A stretch of DNA of 64,000 nucleotides from Phytobacter diazotrophicus (GTDB lineage Bacteria > Pseudomonadota > Gammaproteobacteria > Enterobacterales > Enterobacteriaceae). Positions 27,983 to 38,573 of this stretch are shown one piece after another. The DNA is taken from contig SMDE01000015.1 in assembly GCA_004346725.1 (NCBI GenBank), positions 62,001-126,000 of the forward strand. Direction: 5' to 3'. Both the position numbers and the translations under genes were made by a program. The notes beneath the pieces were generated by a model. That model searched no databases. It saw only the letters and a program-made list of their open reading frames with translations, and was not told the DNA's origin. Numbering within the stretch: the stretch's first letter is position 1; each line of letters opens with the position of its first letter.

Positions 27983-29401
27983 ATGACCACCCATCTGGTC
28001 TGGTTTCGCGCGGATTTGCGCGTACATGATAATTATGCCCTCGCTGCCGCCTGCAATAATCGCGACGCCAGTGTCAAAGCCCTCTTTATTGCCACGCCGG
28101 GACAGTGGAAAAAACATGCGATGGCCCCACGGCAGGCTGCATTTCTCGCCACTCACCTCAACGCGCTCCAGCAGGCACTGGCGGAGAGAGGTATTCCGTT
28201 AATTTACCGGGAAGTAGACGATTTTGCCGCCAGTGTTGATACCGTGGCGACGGTGTGCGCTGAAGAAAAGGTCAGCCATCTTTTCTATAACTACCAGTAC
28301 GAAGTGAACGAACGCCAGCGTGACGCGGCGGTGGAAAAGGCGCTTGTCGATGTCGCCTGCCAGGGATTTGATGACAGCGTAATGCTGGCGCCAGGCAGCG
28401 TTGTGACCGGCAATCATGAAATGTACAAAGTCTTTACACCCTATAAAAACGCCTTTTTGCGGCGGCTGAAAGATGAGCTACCCGCATGCATTGGCGCACC
28501 AGATGTTCGGACGGGGGGCGCATTAGACGGGGCGCTTGCGACATTGACGTTTGATTATCCGCAAGAAGAATTTGATTCAACCCTGTTTGCGGTGGATGAA
28601 AAAACGGCAATTCAACGCCTGCGCGCTTTTTGCCAGCAGCACGCCGCCGCTTACGAGCAACAGCGGGATTTTCCTGCAATTGAAGGTACCAGCCGCCTTT
28701 CTGCCTGCCTGGCGTTAGGGGTTCTTTCGCCGCGACAATGTTTGCATCGTCTGCTGGCCGAGCAGCCCGATGCCTTGAACGGCGGCGCTGGATCCGTATG
28801 GTTAAACGAGCTGATCTGGCGGGAGTTTTATCGCCATTTGATGACTTATCATCCTGATCTATGTAAGCATCGTCCTTTCATTTCGTGGACGGATAAGGTG
28901 CAATGGAAAGACCATCCGGAGCAGCTTCGCGCCTGGGAGGAGGGGAGAACGGGTTATCCGATTGTGGATGCGGCCATGCGCCAGTTGAAGAGCACTGGCT
29001 GGATGCATAACCGCTTGCGGATGATCGTTGCCAGCTTTCTGGTCAAAGATCTCTTGCTCGACTGGCGTTTGGGCGAGCGTTATTTTATGACGCAACTTGT
29101 CGATGGTGACCTGGCTGCGAATAACGGCGGCTGGCAGTGGGCGGCGTCGACAGGGACAGATGCCGCACCTTATTTCCGTATTTTTAACCCTACGACTCAG
29201 GGGGAACGGTTTGATAGCGATGGCGAATTTATTCGGCGGTGGATCCCTGAACTTGCTGCTGTGCCGGGTAAGGCGATTCACGACCCCTGGACATGGGCGG
29301 ATAAAAGAGGCATTTCTCTCAATTATCCGCGCCCGATAGTGGAACACAAACAGGCACGGGCTGCGACGCTTGCGGCCTATGAAGCCGCCCGTAAACCGTA
29401 A
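27983..29401 (+). CDS. phr: Deoxyribodipyrimidine photolyase
   Basis: Light-driven repair of cyclobutane pyrimidine dimers with FAD and a folate antenna. The 472 residues match E. coli PhrB. The N-terminal antenna domain starts TTHLVWFRADLRVHDN. The C-terminal FAD domain has the signature NELIWREFYRH and the closing NNGGWQWAASTGTDAAPYFR, including Trp of the electron-transfer chain. GGAGAG precedes the start. In E. coli ybgA lies upstream and dtpD downstream; here neither is present, and ybgI follows after 11 bases, so phr heads a tight cluster. Confidence 0.97.
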   Translation: MTTHLVWFRADLRVHDNYALAAACNNRDASVKALFIATPGQWKKHAMAPRQAAFLATHLNALQQALAERGIPLIYREVDDFAASVDTVATVCAEEKVSHLFYNYQYEVNERQRDAAVEKALVDVACQGFDDSVMLAPGSVVTGNHEMYKVFTPYKNAFLRRLKDELPACIGAPDVRTGGALDGALATLTFDYPQEEFDSTLFAVDEKTAIQRLRAFCQQHAAAYEQQRDFPAIEGTSRLSACLALGVLSPRQCLHRLLAEQPDALNGGAGSVWLNELIWREFYRHLMTYHPDLCKHRPFISWTDKVQWKDHPEQLRAWEEGRTGYPIVDAAMRQLKSTGWMHNRLRMIVASFLVKDLLLDWRLGERYFMTQLVDGDLAANNGGWQWAASTGTDAAPYFRIFNPTTQGERFDSDGEFIRRWIPELAAVPGKAIHDPWTWADKRGISLNYPRPIVEHKQARAATLAAYEAARKP

Positions 29402-29412
29402 AGAGAGTGACG

Positions 29413-30162
29413 ATGAAAAATACCGAACTGGAAAAACTGATCAACGAAAAACTCAACAGTGCGGCGTTCAGCGATTACGGTCCGAATGGCCTACAGGTTG
29501 AGGGACGCGAAACCGTCAAAAAAATCATCACCGGTGTAACGGCAAGCCAGGCATTGCTTGATGAAGCGGTATGCCAGGAAGCCGACGCGGTGATTGTGCA
29601 CCATGGTTATTTCTGGAAAAACGAACCGGCGATCATTCGTGGCATGAAGCGCAATCGCCTGAAAACGCTGCTGGCGAATGATATCAACCTCTACGGCTGG
29701 CATCTGCCGCTGGATGCGCACCCGGAGCTGGGCAATAACGTCCAGTTGGCCTCGCTGCTGGGGATCACGGTGATGGGCACCGTTGACGGTGACGCGCTGC
29801 TGCCGTGGGGTGAACTGGCAATGCCGGTACCGGGGCTGGAACTGGCATCCTGGATTGAAGCGCGTCTTGGGCGCAGGCCGCTGTGGAGCGGTGATACCGG
29901 GCCCGAGCTGATTAAGCGCGTCGCCTGGTGCACCGGCGGTGGTCAAGGCTTTATCGATAACGCTGCCCGTTTTGGCGTTGACGCGTTTATTACCGGAGAA
30001 GTCTCTGAGCAAACCATTCACTCGGCGCGTGAGCAGAACCTGCATTTTTACGCGGCAGGTCATCATGCCACCGAGCGCGGCGGTATTCGTGCATTGAGCG
30101 AATGGCTGACGGAGAATACCGATCTGGACGTGACATTTATTGATATTCCGAATCCGGCATAA
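29413..30162 (+). CDS. ybgI: YbgI, NIF3/DUF34 family metal-binding protein
   Basis: A 249-residue member of the NIF3 (DUF34) family, known as a toroidal hexamer with a dinuclear metal site; its function is not settled. Metal ligands are seen in [10 protein letters not shown] near 61-70, in [12 protein letters not shown] near 95-106, and in the C-terminal [10 protein letters not shown]. The ATG at 29413 gives the E. coli-like N-terminus [14 protein letters not shown]; an in-frame GTG six bases earlier is less likely. The position just before pxpBCA is conserved, but the link to oxoproline metabolism is not proven. Confidence 0.93.
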   Translation: MKNTELEKLINEKLNSAAFSDYGPNGLQVEGRETVKKIITGVTASQALLDEAVCQEADAVIVHHGYFWKNEPAIIRGMKRNRLKTLLANDINLYGWHLPLDAHPELGNNVQLASLLGITVMGTVDGDALLPWGELAMPVPGLELASWIEARLGRRPLWSGDTGPELIKRVAWCTGGGQGFIDNAARFGVDAFITGEVSEQTIHSAREQNLHFYAAGHHATERGGIRALSEWLTENTDLDVTFIDIPNPA

Positions 30163-30173
30163 GGAGCGGGACA

Positions 30174-30830
30174 GTGCAGAGAGCACGTTGTTATCTGTTA
30201 GGTGAAACGGCGGTGGTGCTAGAGCTGGAGCCTCCCGTCACATTGGCGACGCAAAAACGTATCTGGCGCTTAACGCAGCGTCTGGCGGATGTGCCCGATG
30301 TGGTTGAAGCTATTCCTGGAATGAATAACATCACCGTGGTATTGCGCGATCCGCAAACCCTGGCGCTGGATGCCATTGAGCGTTTACAGCGCTGGTGGGA
30401 AGAGAGCGAAGCGCTGGAGCCTGAATCGCGCATAATCGATATCCCGGTCATTTATGGCGGCGAAGCCGGGCCGGATCTGCCTGATGTGGCGCGCCATACC
30501 GGGCTGACGCAGAAACAGGTCGTTGAGTTGCACTCTTCCATTGATTATGTGGTGTGGTTTTTAGGATTCCAGCCGGGCTTCCCATATCTGGGCGGTCTGC
30601 CCGAAAACCTCGCCACGCCGCGTCGCGCCGAACCTCGCGTGCGCGTGCCTGTCGGATCTGTTGCCATTGGCGGGGCGCAAACGGGGATCTATCCGCTCGA
30701 AACACCGGGCGGCTGGAACCTGATTGGCCGCACCGAACTGCCGCTGTTTAACCCGTCGCTTTCAGAACCTGTATTGCTTCGCCCCGGTGACACACTGCGG
30801 TTTATCCCGCGTAAGGAGGGCATATGCTGA
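30174..30830 (+). CDS. pxpB: 5-oxoprolinase subunit PxpB
   Basis: Subunit of the ATP-dependent prokaryotic 5-oxoprolinase PxpABC, which opens 5-oxoproline (pyroglutamate) to glutamate. The 218 residues match E. coli YbgJ. It belongs to the allophanate hydrolase subunit 1/KipI family and has the motif [15 protein letters not shown] near 125-140 and [20 protein letters not shown] near 160-180. The start is GTG preceded by AAGGAG. It overlaps pxpC by seven bases. Confidence 0.95.
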   Translation: MQRARCYLLGETAVVLELEPPVTLATQKRIWRLTQRLADVPDVVEAIPGMNNITVVLRDPQTLALDAIERLQRWWEESEALEPESRIIDIPVIYGGEAGPDLPDVARHTGLTQKQVVELHSSIDYVVWFLGFQPGFPYLGGLPENLATPRRAEPRVRVPVGSVAIGGAQTGIYPLETPGGWNLIGRTELPLFNPSLSEPVLLRPGDTLRFIPRKEGIC

Positions 30831-31756
30831 AAATTCTTCGTGCGGGTATCTACACCACAATCCAGGCAGGTAAACGTGTGGGGCTGCGGCAATCCGGCGT
30901 CAGCTATTGTGGCGCGCTGGATGGCCCGGCGCTGCACATCGCCAACGCGCTGGTCGGTAACGACGGCGATGCCCCAGGCCTTGAGATAACGCTCGGTCAG
31001 TGTGAAGTGCAGTTTAACGAAGCGACGTGGTTTGCGCTGACGGGCGCGGGGTGTGAAGCCAAACTTGACGGCAAAGCTGTCTGGACGGGCTGGCGCTACC
31101 CGGTCCAGGCTGGGCAAAAACTGGTACTGAAACGACCGCAGCACGGCATGCGCAGTTATCTGGCCGTGGCCGGTGGCTTGAACGTGCCGGAAGTCCTGGG
31201 CTCCTGCAGTACGGATTTAAAAACCGGGCTAGGTGGGCTGGAAGGCCGCTTACTGCGTGATGGCGACGAAATCCCGTTGCGGGCTGTTACGCAGAACTTT
31301 AAAGGGCCACAAGGGGTGAAGCAGTTGCTTTGGGGCAACCGCATTCGCGCACTGCCAGGGCCGGAGTATCGGGAGTTTGATCAGCACTCGCAGGAGGCCT
31401 TCTGGCGCGTGCCATGGCATCTCGACCCGCAAAGTAACCGTATGGGATACCGTTTGCAGGGCCATAAGTTAATACGTGCCACCGATCGCGAGCTGATGTC
31501 GCACGGGCTGTTACCCGGCGTGGTACAGGTGCCGCCGAATGGGCAACCCATCGTGTTAATGAATGATGCTCAGACAACGGGCGGTTACCCACGGATCGCC
31601 TGCATTATCGAGGCCGACATGTACCATCTGGCGCAGATCCCTCTTGGGCATCCTATCCATTTTGTCCCCTGTACGCTGGAAGAGGCGCTGGCGGCGCGCC
31701 AGGATCAGCAACGTTACCTGGAACAACTGTCGTGGCGGCTGCGTAATGAAAATTGA
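30824..31756 (+). CDS. pxpC: 5-oxoprolinase subunit PxpC
   Basis: Second cyclophilin-like subunit of 5-oxoprolinase, 310 residues, KipA/allophanate hydrolase subunit 2 family. Typical segments are [20 protein letters not shown] near 26-46, [16 protein letters not shown] near 113-128, and MGYRLQG. It overlaps pxpB upstream and pxpA downstream, so the three subunits are almost certainly translated in a coupled way. Confidence 0.95.
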   Translation: MLKILRAGIYTTIQAGKRVGLRQSGVSYCGALDGPALHIANALVGNDGDAPGLEITLGQCEVQFNEATWFALTGAGCEAKLDGKAVWTGWRYPVQAGQKLVLKRPQHGMRSYLAVAGGLNVPEVLGSCSTDLKTGLGGLEGRLLRDGDEIPLRAVTQNFKGPQGVKQLLWGNRIRALPGPEYREFDQHSQEAFWRVPWHLDPQSNRMGYRLQGHKLIRATDRELMSHGLLPGVVQVPPNGQPIVLMNDAQTTGGYPRIACIIEADMYHLAQIPLGHPIHFVPCTLEEALAARQDQQRYLEQLSWRLRNEN

Positions 31757-32486
31757 TTTAAACGCCGATCTGGGGGAAGGGTGCGGCAATGATGCCGCGC
31801 TCCTGAAACTGGTCTCCTCAGCCAATATCGCCTGTGGCTTTCATGCGGGCGATGCGCAAACCATGCGCGAATGTGTACAGGAGGCTTTGAAAAATGGCGT
31901 GGCGGTGGGGGCACACCCGAGCTTTCCTGACCGGGAGAATTTTGGCCGCACGGCGATGCAATTACCCCCACAGACCGTCTACGCGCAGACGCTTTACCAG
32001 TGCGGCGCGCTGGCGGCGATTGTGCGTGCCGAAGGGGGGCGTATGGTTCATGTCAAACCGCACGGCATGCTGTATAACCAGGCCGCCGTCGATCCCATGC
32101 TGGCGGAAGCTATCGCCCGCGCGGTGTGCGACTGTGACCCGGCGTTGATTCTGGTCGGTCTTGCGGGCAGTGAGCTTATTCGCGCCGCAAAACACCTTCA
32201 ACTTACCACGCGTGAGGAAGTGTTTGCCGATCGCGGTTATCAGGACGATGGCACGCTGGTGCCACGTTCACAGCCGGGGGCACTGATTACCGATGACGAG
32301 GCCGCGCTGACGCAAACGCTGGGGATGGTCTTATCCGGTAATGTTAAAAGCATCAACGGGCGTGATGTTGCGCTGCGTGCGCAAACCGTCTGCCTGCATG
32401 GCGACGGTGAACATGCGCTGGCATTTGCCCGTCGCCTGCGTGAAGCATTCGATCGGTCTGGTATTGTCGTGAGTGCAGAAAATTAA
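31746..32486 (+). CDS. pxpA: 5-oxoprolinase subunit PxpA (LamB/YcsF family)
   Basis: 246-residue TIM-barrel-like subunit that completes the PxpABC 5-oxoprolinase. The family signature [14 protein letters not shown] starts the protein, followed by [11 protein letters not shown] at 28-38, [15 protein letters not shown] near 56-70 and [10 protein letters not shown] near 100. The start at 31746 overlaps the end of pxpC by 11 bases; an upstream in-frame ATG at 31563 would duplicate pxpC sequence and was rejected. nei follows after 12 bases. Confidence 0.95.
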   Translation: MKIDLNADLGEGCGNDAALLKLVSSANIACGFHAGDAQTMRECVQEALKNGVAVGAHPSFPDRENFGRTAMQLPPQTVYAQTLYQCGALAAIVRAEGGRMVHVKPHGMLYNQAAVDPMLAEAIARAVCDCDPALILVGLAGSELIRAAKHLQLTTREEVFADRGYQDDGTLVPRSQPGALITDDEAALTQTLGMVLSGNVKSINGRDVALRAQTVCLHGDGEHALAFARRLREAFDRSGIVVSAEN

Positions 32487-32498
32487 AAGGATGTTGTG

Positions 32499-33290
32499 AT
32501 GCCAGAAGGTCCTGAAATTCGCCGTGCAGCAGACAGTCTTGAAGCGGCCATCAAAGATAAACCGCTCACGGATGTTTGGTTTGCCTTTCCCCATCTTCAC
32601 TCTTTCGCGCCGACGCTGGTTGGCGAATGCGTTGAACGCATTGAAACCCGGGGTAAAGCGTTGCTGACCCACTTTTCCAATGGCATGACGATGTACAGCC
32701 ACAATCAGTTGTACGGCGTCTGGCGGGTGGTTGAAGCGGGAGAGGTGACAGAAACCAACCGCGTGCTGCGTGTCCGGCTGGCGGCAAAAGACAAAGCCAT
32801 TTTGCTCTATAGTGCCTCTGACATCGAGATACTGACCGCCGACGAACTGGCCGTTCATCCTTTCTTACAGCGCGTAGGACCGGATGTGCTGGATATGTCA
32901 CTGACCGTCGAACAGGTCAAATCGCGGTTATTATCTCCCCGATTTTGTCGTCGCCAGTTTTCCGGTTTGCTGCTTGATCAGGCGTTTCTTGCCGGACTGG
33001 GGAACTACTTGCGCGTGGAAATCCTGTGGCATGCCGCCCTTGCGCCGCAGCATAAAGCGATTGATCTCAATGAGGACCAACTCGACACGCTGGCCCAGGC
33101 GCTTCTCGACATTCCGCGCCTTTCCTACCAGACGCGCGGCAGGGTGGATGAAAACCACCATCACGGGGCGCTATTTCGCTTTAACGTTTTTCACCGGGCC
33201 GGGCAGGTCTGCGAGCGCTGCGGGGGGATAATCGAAAAATCGACCCTCTCTTCGCGTCCGTTTTATGGGTGTCCGGGGTGTCAGAAGTAA
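32499..33290 (+). CDS. nei: Endonuclease VIII (Nei)
   Basis: DNA glycosylase/AP lyase for oxidised pyrimidines, 263 residues as in E. coli. After Met removal the catalytic N-terminal Pro begins PEGPEIRRA, with Glu3 also essential. The helix-two-turn-helix lies in the middle ([15 protein letters not shown]). The C-terminal zinc finger has cysteines in CERCGG and CPGCQ. The start must be 32499, since Pro must follow Met. It is the last gene of the phr-ybgI-pxpBCA-nei run and ends convergently with gltA; abrB, found between them in E. coli, is absent. Confidence 0.96.
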   Translation: MPEGPEIRRAADSLEAAIKDKPLTDVWFAFPHLHSFAPTLVGECVERIETRGKALLTHFSNGMTMYSHNQLYGVWRVVEAGEVTETNRVLRVRLAAKDKAILLYSASDIEILTADELAVHPFLQRVGPDVLDMSLTVEQVKSRLLSPRFCRRQFSGLLLDQAFLAGLGNYLRVEILWHAALAPQHKAIDLNEDQLDTLAQALLDIPRLSYQTRGRVDENHHHGALFRFNVFHRAGQVCERCGGIIEKSTLSSRPFYGCPGCQK

Positions 33291-33348
33291 TTCTGCTTAG
33301 CCGGGCCACTGGTTTTGGCGTTAATTCTTTGCCGCCAGACGGCAGCCA

Positions 33349-33378
33349 ATAAAAAACCCGCCGCAGCGGGTTTTTTAC
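33349..33378. terminator. Bidirectional terminator between nei and gltA
   Basis: AAAAAACCCGC and GCGGGTTTTTT pair around CGCA. A and T runs on both sides allow termination in both directions, matching the convergent genes. Confidence 0.93.
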
Positions 33379-33388
33379 TATCAGCAGT

Positions 33389-34675
33389 TTAGTGCTTTTC
33401 GAGATCGGTTTTGAAATCGCGTTTTTCATAACCGGTGTACAACTGACGCGGACGGGCAATTTTAATGCCGTCGTCGTGCATTTCGTTCCAGTGTGCAATC
33501 CAGCCCACGGTACGCGCCATCGCGAAGATAACGGTAAACATGGAAGACGGAATGCCCATCGCTTTAAGGATGATACCGGAGTAGAAGTCCACGTTCGGGT
33601 ACAGCTTACGCTCGATGAAGTACGGGTCGTTGAGCGCGATATGCTCAAGTTCCATTGCCACTTCCAGCAGATCGTCTTTGGTACCCAGCTCACGCAATAC
33701 TTCATGGCAGGTTTCACGCATAACGGTCGCGCGCGGGTCATAGTTCTTGTAGACACGGTGACCGAAGCCCATCAGACGGAACGAATCGTTCTTATCTTTG
33801 GCGCGACGCAGGAATTCCGGAATGTGTTTAACGGTGCTGATCTCTTCGAGCATTTTCAGCGCGGCTTCGTTCGCGCCGCCGTGCGCCGGCCCCCACAGGG
33901 AAGCAATACCCGCGGCGATACAGGCAAACGGGTTCGCACCCGAGGAGCCTGCGGTACGGACGGTGGAAGTTGAGGCGTTCTGCTCATGGTCAGCGTGCAG
34001 GATCAGGATGCGGTCCATTGCACGTTCCAGCACCGGGTTCACTTCATAGCTTTCGCACGGAGTGGCGAACATCATATGCAGGAAGTTACCAGCGTAGGAG
34101 AGGTCGTTACGCGGATAAACGAAAGGCTGACCGATAGAATATTTGTAACACATCGCTGCCACAGTTGGCATTTTGGACAGCAGGCGGAAGGCTGCAATCT
34201 CACGGTGACGCGGATTGTTCACATCCAGAGAGTCATGGTAGAACGCCGCCAGCGCGCCGGTGACGCCGCACAGAACCGCCATCGGATGAGAGTCACGACG
34301 GAAGCCATGGAACAAACGGGTAATCTGCTCGTGAATCATTGTGTGGCGAGTGACGGTGAGTTTGAACTCATCGTATTGCTCCTGCGTCGGTTTTTCGCCG
34401 TACAGCAGGATATAGCAGACTTCGAGATAGTTGGAATCGGTGGCCAGTTGGTCGATCGGGAAACCACGATGCAACAGGATACCTTCGTCGCCATCAATGA
34501 AGGTGATTTTGGATTCGCATGATGCGGTAGAGGTGAAACCTGGGTCAAAAGTGAATACACCTTTTGAACCGAGACTACGGATATCAATAACATCCTGACC
34601 GAGCGTGCCCTTTAGCACATCCAGTTCAATAGCAGCGTCACCATTATAGGTGATGTTTGCTTTTTTATCAGCCAT
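33389..34675 (-). CDS. gltA: Citrate synthase, type II
   Basis: Condenses acetyl-CoA and oxaloacetate at the entry to the TCA cycle. The 428-residue chain is one longer than E. coli because of the C-terminus (FKTDLEKH). Catalytic residues are in GPAHGGAN (His near 265), [14 protein letters not shown] (His near 306) and NVDFYSG (Asp near 363). The N-terminal domain is that of the NADH-inhibited hexameric enzyme. It is transcribed away from sdhCDAB across a 650-base control region and has a shared terminator with nei. Confidence 0.98.
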   Translation of the reverse strand: MADKKANITYNGDAAIELDVLKGTLGQDVIDIRSLGSKGVFTFDPGFTSTASCESKITFIDGDEGILLHRGFPIDQLATDSNYLEVCYILLYGEKPTQEQYDEFKLTVTRHTMIHEQITRLFHGFRRDSHPMAVLCGVTGALAAFYHDSLDVNNPRHREIAAFRLLSKMPTVAAMCYKYSIGQPFVYPRNDLSYAGNFLHMMFATPCESYEVNPVLERAMDRILILHADHEQNASTSTVRTAGSSGANPFACIAAGIASLWGPAHGGANEAALKMLEEISTVKHIPEFLRRAKDKNDSFRLMGFGHRVYKNYDPRATVMRETCHEVLRELGTKDDLLEVAMELEHIALNDPYFIERKLYPNVDFYSGIILKAMGIPSSMFTVIFAMARTVGWIAHWNEMHDDGIKIARPRQLYTGYEKRDFKTDLEKH

Positions 34676-35072
34676 TTACGGTCTCCTTAGCGCCTTATTG
34701 CTTAAGACTACCTGTTACCGGATTTGCATTCAAACTGCCTTTTAACGCTACCAGATTATTATTTGGCTCGCTGCTCTGATGAGAGGAAAAACCAGGGTAC
34801 AGAGCGATGGGCGCTAGCAGGTACACATTGAAAGTACAGTCAAAACAGCAACAAATCAGGTTCTTAGCAGTCGGATTTTGTCAAACCTGCTATCACTAAT
34901 AACTGTCCTGATTAATTCGGTCAACTTCATCACACTGTTGCATAACTTATTTGCAGGTGAAAGATAGACCCCATAACTTTTGCGAATTATATCTCTCTTC
35001 TGATGAAGTTTGTAACAAGAATGTTTAACTTTTGTCAAATCAGATGATTAAATTTTAAAATAATGTTGTTAT
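34676..35072. other. gltA side of the gltA-sdhC control region
   Basis: AT-rich non-coding sequence that includes the gltA promoter and leader. I saw no ORF with a ribosome site in it. Confidence 0.6.
34896..34924 (-). promoter_or_regulatory. Probable gltA promoter
   Basis: On the minus strand TTGACC (34919-34924) and TATTAG (34896-34901) are 17 bp apart. It lies about 220 bases before the gltA start, which would give a long leader. Confidence 0.6.
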
Positions 35073-35088
35073 CGTGACCATGATCACT
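35073..35088 (+). promoter_or_regulatory. CRP-like site upstream of the sdh promoter
   Basis: CGTGA-CCATGA-TCACT matches eight of ten core CRP positions and is centred about 80 bases upstream of the sdh start region. Confidence 0.55.
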
Positions 35089-35125
35089 GTTCAGCATAAA
35101 ACCCGACAAACTATATGTAGGATAA

Positions 35126-35154
35126 TTGTAATGATTTTGTGAACGACCTATACT
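35126..35154 (+). promoter_or_regulatory. sdhCDAB promoter
   Basis: TTGTAA and TATACT are separated by 17 bp. The surrounding sequence closely matches the E. coli sdh promoter region. Confidence 0.75.
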
Positions 35155-35327
35155 GCCGCCAGGTCTCCGGAATACCCTGCAATCCCGAGCCACCCAGCGT
35201 TGTAACCTGTCGTTTCGCATCTGGAAGCTGAAATTTTGCATTACGCGCAGTTATAGAAAAGGACGCTGTCTGACCCGCAAGCAGACCGGAGGAAGGAAAC
35301 TATAAGAACAGCATGTGGGCGTTATTC

Positions 35328-35717
35328 ATGATAAAAAATGTGAAAAAACAAAGACCTGTTAATCTGGATCTCGCAACGATCCGGTTTCCTGTTACGGCAA
35401 TAGCGTCCATTCTTCACCGCGTTTCCGGCGTCATCACCTTTGTGGCGGTCGGTATCCTGCTGTGGTTACTGGGCCTGTCGCTGTCATCCGAAGAAGGCTT
35501 CCAGTCTGCCTCCGCTATTATGAGTGGTTTTTTTGTTAAATTCATTTTGTGGGGCATTCTGACTGCACTGGCTTACCACGCGGTTGGCGGTATTCGCCAC
35601 ATGCTGATGGATTTTGGCTGGCTGGAAGAAACTTTTGAGGCAGGAAAACGTTCCGCCAACGTGTCATTTGCAATTACTGTCGTGCTTTCACTTCTCGCAG
35701 GAGTCCTCGTATGGTAA
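35328..35717 (+). CDS. sdhC: Succinate dehydrogenase cytochrome b556 subunit
   Basis: Membrane anchor subunit of complex II that binds heme b and ubiquinone with SdhD. The 129-residue form starts [15 protein letters not shown]. Three membrane helices can be placed; the quinone-site Ser is in SILHRVSG at about 27, and the heme ligand His lies in the second helix region (ALAYHAVGG). An in-frame ATG at 35313 would add five residues (MWALF). The strongest ribosome motif (GGAGGAAGG) is 20 bases before 35313, so the true start is not settled by sequence alone. Confidence 0.93.
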   Translation: MIKNVKKQRPVNLDLATIRFPVTAIASILHRVSGVITFVAVGILLWLLGLSLSSEEGFQSASAIMSGFFVKFILWGILTALAYHAVGGIRHMLMDFGWLEETFEAGKRSANVSFAITVVLSLLAGVLVW

Positions 35718-36058
35718 GCAACGCCTCCGCATTAGGACGCAACGGCGTACATGACTTCATTCTGGTCCGTGCTACCGCAATCGTCCTGACGCTCTATATC
35801 ATCTATATGGTCGGTTTTTTCGCTATCACTGGGGATATTACCTGGCAAGTCTGGACAGGCTTCTTCTCATCCGCCTTCACGAAAGTCTTCACCCTGCTGG
35901 CACTGTTCTCCATTTTGATTCATGCCTGGATTGGCATGTGGCAGGTGTTGACCGACTACGTTAAACCGCTGGCTGTGCGCCTGATTCTGCAACTGGCTAT
36001 TGTCGTTGCACTCGCGGCTTACGTTATTTATGGATTCGTTGTGGTGTGGGGTGTGTGA
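35711..36058 (+). CDS. sdhD: Succinate dehydrogenase membrane anchor subunit
   Basis: Second membrane anchor of complex II, 115 residues with three helices. The heme ligand His is in [19 protein letters not shown] at about 71, and Tyr83 of TDYVKP takes part in the quinone site. It overlaps sdhC by seven bases and shares one base with the sdhA start (TGATG). The leader of sdhD is the RyhB target in E. coli. Confidence 0.96.
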   Translation: MVSNASALGRNGVHDFILVRATAIVLTLYIIYMVGFFAITGDITWQVWTGFFSSAFTKVFTLLALFSILIHAWIGMWQVLTDYVKPLAVRLILQLAIVVALAAYVIYGFVVVWGV

Positions 36059-37824
36059 TGAAACTGCCAGTCAGAGAATTTGATGCTGTCGTTATTGGCG
36101 CAGGCGGCGCAGGTATGCGCGCGGCGTTACAAATTTCCCAAAGCGGCCAGACCTGTGCGCTGCTTTCTAAAGTTTTTCCAACCCGTTCTCACACTGTATC
36201 CGCTCAAGGCGGCATTACGGTAGCGCTGGGCAATACCCACGAAGATAACTGGGAATGGCACATGTACGATACGGTAAAAGGTTCCGATTACATCGGCGAC
36301 CAGGATGCCATTGAATATATGTGTAAAACCGGTCCGGAAGCCATTCTGGAACTGGAACATATGGGCCTGCCGTTTTCGCGTCTCGATGATGGCCGCATCT
36401 ACCAGCGTCCGTTCGGCGGCCAGTCAAAAAATTTCGGTGGCGAGCAGGCTGCACGTACCGCAGCGGCGGCTGACCGTACCGGTCACGCGTTATTGCATAC
36501 GCTTTATCAGCAAAACCTTAAAAACCACACTACTATTTTTTCCGAGTGGTACGCGCTGGATCTGGTGAAAAACCAGGATGGTGCAGTCGTCGGTTGTACC
36601 GCGCTGTGCATTGAAACCGGTGAAGTGGTTTACTTCAAAGCCCGTGCGACCGTACTGGCAACGGGCGGCGCGGGTCGTATTTACCAGTCCACCACCAATG
36701 CGCACATCAATACCGGCGACGGTGTCGGGATGGCGCTACGTGCCGGTGTGCCGGTGCAGGATATGGAAATGTGGCAGTTCCACCCGACCGGTATCGCCGG
36801 GGCGGGGGTGCTGGTCACCGAAGGTTGCCGCGGTGAAGGCGGCTATCTCTTAAACAAACATGGTGAGCGTTTCATGGAGCGCTATGCGCCGAACGCAAAA
36901 GACCTGGCGGGTCGTGATGTGGTGGCACGTTCCATCATGATCGAAATCCGTGAAGGTCGTGGCTGTGACGGTCCGTGGGGGCCACACGCCAAACTGAAAC
37001 TCGACCACCTTGGTAAAGAGGTGCTGGAGTCGCGTTTGCCTGGAATTCTGGAGCTGTCCCGTACTTTTGCGCACGTCGATCCTGTAAAAGAGCCGATCCC
37101 GGTGATCCCGACCTGCCACTATATGATGGGCGGGATCCCGACCAAAGTGACCGGTCAGGCGCTGACGGTGAACGCGCAGGGCGAAGATGTGGTGATCCCA
37201 GGCCTGTTCGCAGTGGGCGAAATTGCCTGCGTATCGGTGCACGGTGCCAACCGTCTGGGCGGCAACTCCCTGCTTGACCTTGTGGTCTTTGGTCGTGCGG
37301 CAGGTCTGCATCTGCAAGAGTCTATCGCTGAGCAGGGCGTACTGCGCGATGCGAGTGAATCTGACATTGAAGGTTCGCTGGAGCGTCTCAACCGTTGGAA
37401 CAACAACCGTTCAGGTGAAGATCCGGTGACCATTCGTAAAGCGTTGCAGGAATGTATGCAACATAACTTCTCGGTCTTCCGTGAAGGCGACGCGATGGCG
37501 AAAGGTCTTGAGCAACTGAAAGTCATTCGCGAACGCCTGAAAAATGCCCGTCTGGATGACACCTCCAGTGAATTTAACACCCAGCGTGTTGAGTGCCTGG
37601 AGCTGGATAACCTGATGGAAACCGCGTACGCGACGGCGGTATCTGCCAACTTCCGTACCGAGAGCCGTGGCGCGCATAGCCGCTTCGACTTCCCGGAGCG
37701 TGATGATGAAAACTGGCTGTGCCATTCCCTGTATCTGCCAGAGACGGAATCCATGACGCGCCGTAGCGTCAACATGGAACCGAAACTGCGTCCGGCTTTC
37801 CCGCCGAAGATTCGTACTTACTAA
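36058..37824 (+). CDS. sdhA: Succinate dehydrogenase flavoprotein subunit
   Basis: Catalytic subunit that oxidises succinate to fumarate with covalent FAD. It has 588 residues. The Rossmann motif [11 protein letters not shown] lies near 14-24, the FAD-linking His is His45 in [11 protein letters not shown], and active-site motifs [16 protein letters not shown] and [13 protein letters not shown] are intact. The start overlaps the sdhD stop by one base; an in-frame ATG 12 bases earlier lies within sdhD and was not used. Confidence 0.98.
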   Translation: MKLPVREFDAVVIGAGGAGMRAALQISQSGQTCALLSKVFPTRSHTVSAQGGITVALGNTHEDNWEWHMYDTVKGSDYIGDQDAIEYMCKTGPEAILELEHMGLPFSRLDDGRIYQRPFGGQSKNFGGEQAARTAAAADRTGHALLHTLYQQNLKNHTTIFSEWYALDLVKNQDGAVVGCTALCIETGEVVYFKARATVLATGGAGRIYQSTTNAHINTGDGVGMALRAGVPVQDMEMWQFHPTGIAGAGVLVTEGCRGEGGYLLNKHGERFMERYAPNAKDLAGRDVVARSIMIEIREGRGCDGPWGPHAKLKLDHLGKEVLESRLPGILELSRTFAHVDPVKEPIPVIPTCHYMMGGIPTKVTGQALTVNAQGEDVVIPGLFAVGEIACVSVHGANRLGGNSLLDLVVFGRAAGLHLQESIAEQGVLRDASESDIEGSLERLNRWNNNRSGEDPVTIRKALQECMQHNFSVFREGDAMAKGLEQLKVIRERLKNARLDDTSSEFNTQRVECLELDNLMETAYATAVSANFRTESRGAHSRFDFPERDDENWLCHSLYLPETESMTRRSVNMEPKLRPAFPPKIRTY

Positions 37825-37839
37825 TGCGGAGACAGGAAA

Positions 37840-38556
37840 ATGAAATTCGAGTTTTCAATTTATCGCTATAACCCGGATGTTGACGACGCTCCGCGCATGC
37901 AGGATTACACCCTGGAAGGGGAAGAAGGTCGTGACATGATGCTGCTCGATGCGTTGATGCAGCTAAAAGAAAAAGACCCGAGTCTCTCTTTCCGTCGCTC
38001 CTGTCGCGAAGGGGTATGCGGTTCAGACGGCCTCAACATGAACGGGAAAAACGGTCTGGCGTGTATTACGCCGCTGTCGGCGCTGGGCAACGGTAAGCAG
38101 AAGATTGTGATTCGCCCACTGCCGGGGCTGCCGGTAATCCGTGATTTGGTTGTGGACATGGGGCAATTCTATGCCCAATATGAGAAGATTAAGCCTTACT
38201 TATTGAATAATGGGCAAAATCCACCTGCGCGTGAGCATCTGCAAATGCCCGAACAGCGTGAAAAACTCGATGGGCTGTACGAATGTATCCTTTGTGCATG
38301 CTGCTCCACGTCCTGTCCGTCGTTCTGGTGGAATCCGGATAAGTTTATCGGCCCAGCCGGTCTGCTGGCCGCGTATCGCTTCCTGATTGACAGTCGTGAT
38401 ACCGAGACCGATAACCGCCTGGAAGGGCTGAGTGATGCTTTCAGCGTATTCCGCTGCCATAGCATTATGAACTGCGTCAGTGTCTGTCCGAAGGGACTGA
38501 ACCCGACGCGTGCCATCGGTCATATTAAGTCGATGTTGTTGCAACGTAGTGCGTAA
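37840..38556 (+). CDS. sdhB: Succinate dehydrogenase iron-sulfur subunit
   Basis: Electron-transfer subunit of complex II, 238 residues. The [2Fe-2S] ligands lie in CREGVCGSDG and the later C of LACITPL near 55-75. The [4Fe-4S] and [3Fe-4S] ligands lie in CILCACCSTSCPSFW near 149-160 and CVSVCPKGLNP near 206. It ends the sdhCDAB half of the operon, 273 bases before sucA, with a palindromic repeat in between. Confidence 0.98.
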   Translation: MKFEFSIYRYNPDVDDAPRMQDYTLEGEEGRDMMLLDALMQLKEKDPSLSFRRSCREGVCGSDGLNMNGKNGLACITPLSALGNGKQKIVIRPLPGLPVIRDLVVDMGQFYAQYEKIKPYLLNNGQNPPAREHLQMPEQREKLDGLYECILCACCSTSCPSFWWNPDKFIGPAGLLAAYRFLIDSRDTETDNRLEGLSDAFSVFRCHSIMNCVSVCPKGLNPTRAIGHIKSMLLQRSA

Positions 38557-38573
38557 TTCAGAGGGGCGCTTTT

